Positions 1 to 4,055 of a stretch of 6,021 nt of DNA are shown piece after piece. The DNA comes from an uncultured Clostridia bacterium. Its GTDB lineage: Bacteria; Bacillota; Clostridia; HGM11327. The stretch covers positions 1 through 6,021 of the forward strand of contig CAJLXE010000108.1 of the NCBI GenBank assembly GCA_905210525.1. Direction: 5' to 3'. Position numbers and translations under genes: made by a program. Each line of letters opens with the position of its first letter. Positions within the stretch are counted from its first letter, which is position 1. Below the pieces are notes generated by a model, which ran no database searches, had not been told where the DNA came from, and saw only the letters and a program-made list of their open reading frames with translations.

Positions 1-2
1 AT

Positions 3-8
3 AGTCAA
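3..8 (-). promoter_or_regulatory. Possible -35 box of a promoter leaving the left edge
   Basis: The minus strand reads TTGACT here, five of six matches to the sigma-A -35 consensus. Its -10 element would lie outside the window, so it cannot be confirmed. It would serve a leftward gene beyond the left edge. The rest of positions 1-155 shows no open frame of useful length on either strand and no other convincing signal. Confidence 0.2.
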
Positions 9-155
9 TTTGTATAAAAGCCGTTAAAATATTGTTCAGTTTTTATTAACGCAGTAAGTTTGAAAAATAATTTCACTTTTCTTCAGCAGAACAGAATTTA
101 AGTATATTTCGATAATCAAGTAATTCAATCATCATAAAAAATATAAGTGTCGGAG

Positions 156-187
156 TATAAGCGCCCAAACGAGGCGCTTATATTTTT
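156..187 (+). terminator. Hairpin terminator, possibly bidirectional
   Basis: TATAAGCGCC (156-165) and GGCGCTTATA (173-182) form a perfect 10-bp stem around a 7-base loop. On the plus strand the stem runs straight into TTTTT (183-187), the usual form of an intrinsic terminator. On the minus strand it starts 17 bases past the stop of the XRE regulator, so it probably also ends that transcript. In that direction, however, the stem is followed by CTCCGACAC before a T-rich run, a poorer match to the rule. The plus orientation suggests a converging transcript from the left, but no plus-strand gene is visible in the window. Confidence 0.75.
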
Positions 188-199
188 GCTGTAAACAAA

Positions 200-763
200 T
201 CAGTACAAATACGTTACACTTTTCACTTCGCCAAGTATGTTTTTCATGTTTTTCTTTGTGAGCTCTTCACCTTTTATGAGCTTTATTGTCTTACCTGTTT
301 TAACAAGATACGTAGCTCCGGGCAAAACGTTTTCTGTTTGCTCTGCAAGAACCCATAAATTCTTTTTCGTTTTATCTGGGTTTATATAAAAAAGATTGTC
401 ATTTCTGTAATCTATCAGCAGATCATCGTATGTTGCATATCTGGTAGGTCTTTGTTCATCATAATCATTCAGATTTTCATATAATGGTACAGCCGGCAAT
501 GCCTGATAATAATCATCCCGTATATCTTCACGAACGCAATACTGAACGAAATCCTCTGTCGGTCTTCCCATGAGGTAGTCAACCGTCACATCATATAAAT
601 CCGCCAATCTGCACAGCGTATCGCGTCCGGGCGCTCTTTTATCCGATTCATACATACTTATAAGGCTTTTGGTCGTGTTAACCGCACTCGCAACATATTC
701 CTGTGTAAGTCCATGCTCTGTTCTTAATTCTTTTAATTTTTCTCCGATACTGGATGCTTCCAT
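200..763 (-). CDS. XRE-family transcriptional regulator with S24-like C-terminal region
   Basis: A 187-residue DNA-binding protein, probably a dimeric repressor. Residues 6-63 form a Cro/CI-type helix-turn-helix: helix 2 around LTQEYVAS (19-26), recognition helix around TTKSLISMYE (30-39), then the usual tail LADLYDVTVDYLMGR (53-67). The C-terminal half (about 90-187) starts with VPLY and ends with ILGEVKSVTYLY, which recalls the ends of LexA/CI-type S24 domains. The Ser and Lys catalytic positions of self-cleaving S24 proteins are not recognisable, so it would be a non-cleaving sensor or dimerisation domain; this is inference. The ATG at 763 is chosen because GGAGGA sits 8 bases upstream. 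The frame stays open to 871, but that longer start has no ribosome site and would give a tail unlike XRE proteins. It is transcribed alone, with its own promoter and dyad-rich leader, which suggests autoregulation. Its target genes cannot be read from the window. Confidence 0.9.
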   Translation of the reverse strand: MEASSIGEKLKELRTEHGLTQEYVASAVNTTKSLISMYESDKRAPGRDTLCRLADLYDVTVDYLMGRPTEDFVQYCVREDIRDDYYQALPAVPLYENLNDYDEQRPTRYATYDDLLIDYRNDNLFYINPDKTKKNLWVLAEQTENVLPGATYLVKTGKTIKLIKGEELTKKNMKNILGEVKSVTYLY

Positions 764-770
764 ACAAAAA

Positions 771-776
771 TCCTCC
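771..776 (-). promoter_or_regulatory. Ribosome binding site deciding the regulator start
   Basis: The minus strand reads GGAGGA followed by TTTTTGT and then ATG at 763. This near-perfect Shine-Dalgarno sequence at normal spacing makes 763 the start rather than the upstream in-frame ATG at 871. Confidence 0.85.
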
Positions 777-828
777 GAGAAGATCAACAAAGAGATTTTA
801 TTACAGCAAAAATTGCTAATTTCAAACA

Positions 829-903
829 TTAAAGTGTCTGCGTAATTTTGGAGCGTTATAAAATTGCACAATTTTTATAACGTTGTGAAAATAAACACTT
901 TAA
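829..903 (-). repeat. Outer 9-bp inverted repeat in the regulator leader
   Basis: TTAAAGTGT (829-837) and ACACTTTAA (895-903) are perfect inverted copies 57 bases apart. They enclose the dyad at 854-882, so in the minus-strand RNA they could form an outer stem with the inner hairpin nested inside. Alternatively they are two halves of repressor binding sites. Both arms are AT-rich, and chance pairing in such DNA cannot be excluded. Confidence 0.45.
854..882 (-). promoter_or_regulatory. Large dyad, candidate operator for the XRE regulator
   Basis: CGTTATAAAA (854-863) and TTTTATAACG (873-882) are perfect 10-bp inverted arms with a 9-base centre. A second register gives a 16-bp palindrome, AAAATTG-CA-CAATTTT (860-875). 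XRE/CI-type repressors commonly bind dyads of about this size, and this one lies inside the leader of an XRE gene about 90 bases upstream of its ATG and downstream of its promoter. Autorepression by roadblock is a natural guess. In RNA the same sequence would be a leader hairpin. Confidence 0.5.
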
Positions 904-927
904 ATTCACTCCGTAAGGCGTGAATTT
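902..927 (-). repeat. Hairpin at the 5' end of the regulator transcript
   Basis: AAATTCAC (902-909) and GTGAATTT (920-927) form 8 perfect base pairs. Beyond one mismatch, CC/GG (911-912 with 917-918) pairs inside, leaving a 4-base loop. The element begins a few bases after the predicted transcription start (about 931). It could be a second operator or a 5'-end stabilising stem. It is not followed by a T-run in either direction, so it is not a standard terminator. Confidence 0.45.
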
Positions 928-937
928 CTCTGTATTT

Positions 938-966
938 ATTATAACAAATTTCATCTTAAAAAGCAA
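938..966 (-). promoter_or_regulatory. Sigma-A promoter of the XRE regulator
   Basis: On the minus strand, TTGCTT (961-966) is followed by exactly 17 bases and then a perfect TATAAT (938-943). TGT directly precedes the -10 box, giving the extended -10 motif TGnTATAAT. The extended -10 would compensate for the weak -35, which matches only TTG. Transcription should start near 931, leaving a leader of about 168 bases before the ATG at 763. Confidence 0.75.
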
Positions 967-1033
967 CAAACTAAAACTATGTTTCAATAAAATTCACCTG
1001 AAAAGTCATTTTATTTCAGCATAAATCTATATT

Positions 1034-1062
1034 AAAAAAAAATAGGTGAAAGTTATATTTCA
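1034..1062 (-). terminator. Weak terminator candidate after the AI-2E gene
   Basis: On the minus strand a 5-bp stem, TGAAA/TTTCA (1058-1062 and 1047-1051) with a 6-base loop, is followed by CCTA and then nine T (1034-1042). The T-run is strong but the stem is short and AT-rich. It lies about 70 bases past the AI-2E stop, where a terminator would be expected. No better candidate exists in the gap, so readthrough into the regulator is possible. Confidence 0.3.
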
Positions 1063-1133
1063 TATAATACTTTATTTAACCGCTGCGTTTTATCTTATTA
1101 CAAAAACAAAGATGTATTTTCATTGTATCACAA

Positions 1134-2213
1134 TTATCCTGCTTTTACAAGTTTATTGAACACAACTTTACAAATATCTTTGAATATCACATAAATCGGT
1201 ATTGCAAATATGAATCCCGCAAAACCCAAAAGTCTGCCCGATATCCACAGTACCGCTATAACTGTTACGGGATTAATGTCAAAATGCGCTCCCATAAGAT
1301 ACGGACTCAAAAAATTACCTTCTATCTGTTGAACCGCAACCACTGTTACTATTGTCCATAGAAGTTTATCAGGTGCGGACATCAAGACTATAATGCACGC
1401 CGGTACAGCGCCTATGACAGGTCCGAAGTACGGAATAAGTTCGCATATTCCCATTAACACGCCAAGGAGCAACGCATACGGAACACCTACAATAAAATAC
1501 CCCGCCATTGTTGCAACGCCAACAATAAAAGCTACTGTAAGCTGCGTTTTCACATACCCCTTTATTACCTTATCGGCTCCGTAAAACATTTTATTAAGAG
1601 GTTTTCTCCACTTAACGGGAATCAAAAATACAAAATACTCCGAAAAATAGCTTCTGTCTTTCAAAAAATAAAATGTAAGAATAGGCGTAAGTGCTATCAC
1701 CGGAAGCTTACGCGCAAAGCCTATCATAGAATCTATCATATTTTTCGCAGATTGAGATATGAAGCCCGTCACATACGAAACACCGTCATTAAATATGCCG
1801 CCGACTTCTATCGGAATATTCATCTCGTTAATTTTATTCTGTATTTTGGAAACAAAATCGCCCGTATGTCCTATCAAAGCAGAAATTTGTCCCATAATCG
1901 AACTCATCTGATTTATGAGCGCAGGTATAAGCAAAGCAACTACCGTAACAATGAATCCATATGAGATCAGTACAGAAAAAATTGCCGCAAGCCATCCCGG
2001 CATATGTTTCTCGCAAAATCTCTGTACCGGAAGCAGCAAATACGCAATAAATGCCGCGGCCACAATCGCTCCGAGCAATTCTCCCATGCTTATACCAATG
2101 TACACAGCCGCTGCAGTAAAAAGAAGCAGTACGCCTGTCACGGTTGCAATCTTGGCAACCTTCAGAAAAGTTTCTTTCCGTTTAATTTCTTTTGAGTCCG
2201 TCATCGATTGCAT
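1134..2213 (-). CDS. AI-2E family (PerM/UPF0118) membrane transporter
   Basis: A 359-residue polytopic inner-membrane protein of usual family length. Hydrophobic segments are seen around residues 20-42, 45-62, 74-98, 165-184, 222-243, 245-280 (helical hairpin), 285-297 and 315-345. A large polar, partly amphipathic stretch (about 99-164) follows the third span, as is typical. Family hallmarks are TPILTFYFLKDRSYF (176-190), ELIPYFGPVIGAVPA (258-272) and QQIEGNFLSPYLMG (295-308). Characterised members include the E. coli AI-2 exporter TqsA and sodium/proton antiporters, so the substrate here is unknown and the family name should not be read as proof of quorum signalling. The start at 2213 has AAAGGG 8 bases upstream; the in-frame ATG at 2204 has no such site. 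Its first 32 bases overlap the end of the PRC-barrel gene, so the two are co-transcribed and probably translationally coupled. Confidence 0.93.
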   Translation of the reverse strand: MQSMTDSKEIKRKETFLKVAKIATVTGVLLLFTAAAVYIGISMGELLGAIVAAAFIAYLLLPVQRFCEKHMPGWLAAIFSVLISYGFIVTVVALLIPALINQMSSIMGQISALIGHTGDFVSKIQNKINEMNIPIEVGGIFNDGVSYVTGFISQSAKNMIDSMIGFARKLPVIALTPILTFYFLKDRSYFSEYFVFLIPVKWRKPLNKMFYGADKVIKGYVKTQLTVAFIVGVATMAGYFIVGVPYALLLGVLMGICELIPYFGPVIGAVPACIIVLMSAPDKLLWTIVTVVAVQQIEGNFLSPYLMGAHFDINPVTVIAVLWISGRLLGFAGFIFAIPIYVIFKDICKVVFNKLVKAG

Positions 2214-2751
2214 TTATTATACCCTTTGTATTGTGAAGTCTGTTTTCCAACTGTATTTCAGTTATTTTTATGGCGTCAGCCTTATCGGCGATTATGTTTC
2301 CCGGTATGAGAATCCTTCCCGTAAACAAATCCTCAAACAGGCTTCTGGCGACTTCAACCGCCATAACCTGCATTTTTTCCGCGTGTATATAGAAATCGGA
2401 AAGAATCCCCATAAAAGTGCCGTTTTCCGCTATAACTTTTTTGCGCAGCAGATTTTTAGATGCATATTTGAGATTTTTAATCAGCTTAGGCTTGAATCTG
2501 CAATATTTCTTTATAGTTATATCTTCCCTGTTTATTCTTTCGATGTCGGCTGACGGAACATAATGCTTTATTGCCAGAATACCTTTGCCGGAAACAACAA
2601 TTCCGCTCACATATCCGTTATGACTGAGAATTATATCGGCTATATTGAAATTTTTCTTGTTATCCTTTGTTTTGGCATCAAAAACAAGCATATCGGATAC
2701 TCTTATAAGATTTTCCACAATTTCCACCTGCTCTTTCAGACTGAAAAGCAT
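2182..2751 (-). CDS. Twin PRC-barrel domain protein
   Basis: A 189-residue soluble protein without signal peptide or membrane span. Two PRC-barrel-like beta units are visible: residues about 17-80 (core NIADIILSHNGYVSGIVVSG, then KGILAIKHYVPSADI and the closing REDITI) and about 100-165 (core KKVIAENGTFMGILSDFYIH, then a stretch ending ILIPGNIIAD). The alternation of 'G.v.GIv.d' turns and the 'ipsadI..i..d.i' ending are characteristic. PRC barrels occur in RimM and in photosynthetic reaction centre H subunits; stand-alone bacterial copies have no settled function, and I infer only a small protein- or RNA-binding role. It overlaps the AI-2E gene by 32 bases, and the PRC-barrel/AI-2E pairing is, from memory, common in Clostridia. 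The ATG at 2751 lacks a clear Shine-Dalgarno sequence. The frame is open for about 22 codons upstream but offers no ATG, GTG or TTG. An internal ATG (residue 21) would cut into the first domain. Confidence 0.82.
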   Translation of the reverse strand: MLFSLKEQVEIVENLIRVSDMLVFDAKTKDNKKNFNIADIILSHNGYVSGIVVSGKGILAIKHYVPSADIERINREDITIKKYCRFKPKLIKNLKYASKNLLRKKVIAENGTFMGILSDFYIHAEKMQVMAVEVARSLFEDLFTGRILIPGNIIADKADAIKITEIQLENRLHNTKGIINAIDDGLKRN

Positions 2752-2794
2752 TTGCGCCGAATGCCACGCTTTCCGTATATTGAATATTATTTCC

Positions 2795-2824
2795 GTTATT
2801 TGCTTTTTTATCCGATATTATCAA
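2795..2824 (-). promoter_or_regulatory. Weak promoter candidate for the PRC-barrel/AI-2E operon
   Basis: On the minus strand TTGATA (2819-2824, five of six to the -35 consensus) is followed after 18 bases by AATAAC (2795-2800, four of six to TATAAT). A promoter is expected here because a terminator lies just upstream (2848-2884) and the gene starts at 2751. The match is modest and in AT-rich DNA. Confidence 0.3.
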
Positions 2825-2847
2825 AAGCACCCCAAATCTTCGAACGC

Positions 2848-2884
2848 AAAAATACCCTCGGCACAAAATTTAACCAAGGGTATT
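2848..2884 (-). terminator. Intrinsic terminator of the surface-protein operon
   Basis: On the minus strand AATACCCTTGG (2884-2874) pairs with CCGAGGGTATT (2861-2851) with one mismatch, around a 12-base loop. The stem's final TT runs on into TTT (2850-2848), giving a run of five T. It starts 28 bases past the stop of the 349-residue surface protein gene, the expected position, and separates that unit from the PRC-barrel gene. Confidence 0.85.
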
Positions 2885-2912
2885 CTATATTCCGACATTT
2901 ATTTTTACATCA

Positions 2913-3962
2913 TCAATATTTTGGTTTCTTTGAGGGCTTTTTTCTGTCCTTAAATATTCCGTATATAAAGAACACCAAAAGTGCCGCAACAGCAGGCAAA
3001 GCGAGTTTTTTTAGAATATTGAACGCCCTTTGATATACCGATATATACTTTTGACTGAACAGCGTATATTCGACTTCGTTTGCAGAAGATACATAAACAT
3101 AAAATTCACTTCCGGAGTCGCTTGTTATACGCACATTCGGTTTTGCCGAGCCTGAAATAAGGCTGCTTTTTGAGAGCAACTCAAGGTTTTGATTATATAT
3201 TGTAAGTCCTGCATCGTTCACACCGCAGCTAAGATACAATATAGCAGAAACTGTATCTTCGGCTGTATTTTTGAATTTACACACCGTATTTGTCTTGATC
3301 GAACATACCGAGCCCTCTGTTCCGAAGTCATATTCGATTATATCCGTTTTCAAAGCCTCTGTTTTTCCCGTTTCTGCATCATCTATGGATTCCGTAAATA
3401 TTATTCCTGTTTTTGCAATATCGGATTCGGCATATTTTTTTACGGTTTTTATGCCGCGTTTGACTGTAACAGCCACGTATTCTCCCTCATTAATACTTAT
3501 GTCATTTCCGTCATCCGTGCTGACAAGCCTTAATGTTCCTTTAATACAATAATTAAAAGCGTTACCGTAATCGTCTACCTTTATTACAGCCTTTCCGTCG
3601 GCACTGATATAGGCGCGTTCTGTTTTGGTACGTACTTCGGCATCACCTTTTTGCGGCTGAATCCCGATAACGCCCTCTCTTAAAAACAATCCGTCGGAAT
3701 CATCCACATCTACGCTTGTGCCGGGCGCAATATCAATAATATCGGCTCCGATCAGTACTGCATACGAATCTTGCGCGGAAGTAAATCTCTCTGATTTAAT
3801 ATTTTTATATTCTCCCGCATATGCAGCTGTATCATAGGTAATACATACACCCTTTGTGCACACGAGCTTATACTGTGTTTCATCCGTAAAAGCGCTTGCT
3901 TTTGTATATGCCGTCAATATGAAAGCTGTCAATATTGCCAATATTATAAGACGCTTTTTCAT
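2913..3962 (-). CDS. Secreted single-span membrane protein, FecR-like ectodomain suspected
   Basis: A 349-residue protein I do not recognise as a named family. Residues 1-24 are a signal peptide (MKKR, hydrophobic core, ASA before F25). Residues about 69-165 are beta-rich and contain a GTSVDVDDSDGLFLREG stretch, then an 'IKGTLRLVSTDDGNDISINEGEYVAV' type pattern (140-165, written here as a pattern only); this resembles FecR-like domains, but the match is weak. A second beta-rich part (about 205-310) may be another small beta-sandwich. Residues 320-337 are one membrane span, and a lysine-rich tail (KDRKKPSKKPKY) would be cytoplasmic, giving an outside-N, inside-C topology. Five Cys lie in the ectodomain. 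There is no LPXTG, lipobox or catalytic motif. Start: GGAAGG lies about 10 bases before the ATG. It is the second gene of an operon with the repeat protein upstream and ends at a clear terminator. A partner or anchor role is inferred from topology and linkage only. Confidence 0.82.
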   Translation of the reverse strand: MKKRLIILAILTAFILTAYTKASAFTDETQYKLVCTKGVCITYDTAAYAGEYKNIKSERFTSAQDSYAVLIGADIIDIAPGTSVDVDDSDGLFLREGVIGIQPQKGDAEVRTKTERAYISADGKAVIKVDDYGNAFNYCIKGTLRLVSTDDGNDISINEGEYVAVTVKRGIKTVKKYAESDIAKTGIIFTESIDDAETGKTEALKTDIIEYDFGTEGSVCSIKTNTVCKFKNTAEDTVSAILYLSCGVNDAGLTIYNQNLELLSKSSLISGSAKPNVRITSDSGSEFYVYVSSANEVEYTLFSQKYISVYQRAFNILKKLALPAVAALLVFFIYGIFKDRKKPSKKPKY

Positions 3963-3970
3963 TCTTGTTT

Positions 3971-3978
3971 TTCCTTCC
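3971..3978 (-). promoter_or_regulatory. Ribosome binding site of the 349-residue surface protein
   Basis: The minus strand reads GGAAGGAA followed by AAACAAGA and then ATG at 3962. This supports independent translation initiation of the second surface gene and confirms the start at MKKR. Confidence 0.75.
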
Positions 3979-4011
3979 CGAATATGTTCAGATTTCCATC
4001 ATATAGTGCAA

Positions 4012-4037
4012 GCTCCCGCACATAACTGCACAGGAGC
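4012..4037 (-). promoter_or_regulatory. Strand-specific intergenic hairpin between the two surface genes
   Basis: In the minus-strand RNA, GCUCCUGUGCA (4037-4027) pairs along all 11 positions with UGUGCGGGAGC (4022-4012) around a GUUA loop. Three of the pairs are G-U wobbles, which become A-C mismatches on the plus strand. The structure is therefore favoured only in the operon's own transcript. No T-run follows (UUGCACUAUAU), so a full intrinsic terminator is unlikely. It may set mRNA processing or relative stability of the two halves. It starts 18 bases after the upstream stop codon and ends 49 bases before the next ATG. Confidence 0.6.
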
Positions 4038-4055
4038 ATTTATTATCAGATTTTT

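Larger units (their letters stand above)
764..1133. other. 370-base gene-free region: regulator leader, promoter and weak terminator
   Basis: This stretch separates the AI-2E transporter stop from the regulator start. Its left part (764-931) is the presumed 5' leader of the regulator, holding the ribosome site, a 5-bp AGCAA/TTGCT hairpin (805-817), the dyads at 829-903 and 854-882, and the hairpin at 902-927. The regulator promoter lies at 938-966. The right part (967-1133) is very AT-rich and holds only a weak terminator-like element and a 7-bp inverted repeat, TTCACCT (993-999) with AGGTGAA (1044-1050). A 32-codon minus-strand frame at 954-856 has no ribosome site and overlaps the promoter, so it is not called. 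Confidence 0.7.

Noticed and set aside
764..871. N-terminal extension of the regulator frame to an upstream ATG at 871
   Set aside because: No ribosome site precedes it, the sequence is Cys- and Phe-rich and unlike XRE N-termini, and it overlaps the dyads. GGAGGA marks the ATG at 763.
856..954. A 32-codon minus-strand frame starting MKFVIINTEK
   Set aside because: It has no Shine-Dalgarno sequence, its start lies inside the regulator promoter, and it covers the inverted repeats. It looks like chance.
1134..2213. Quorum-sensing (autoinducer-2) function of the AI-2E protein
   Set aside because: The family name comes from one E. coli member. No luxS or AI-2 genes are visible, so the substrate is left open.
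1393..2553. Plus-strand open frames opposite the AI-2E and PRC-barrel genes
   Set aside because: They are antisense to genes with clear family motifs, have no ribosome sites and have low-complexity or Cys/Tyr/His-rich compositions.
2563..3552. Plus-strand open frames opposite the 349-residue surface protein and its terminator
   Set aside because: They run through a terminator and opposite a gene with a signal peptide and good ribosome site. The translations show no domain-like pattern.
3980..4010. Internal promoter between the two surface genes (TTGCAC followed by weak -10 sequences)
   Set aside because: No -10 box with more than three or four matches lies at 16-19 bases spacing, and a shared transcript is a simpler reading.
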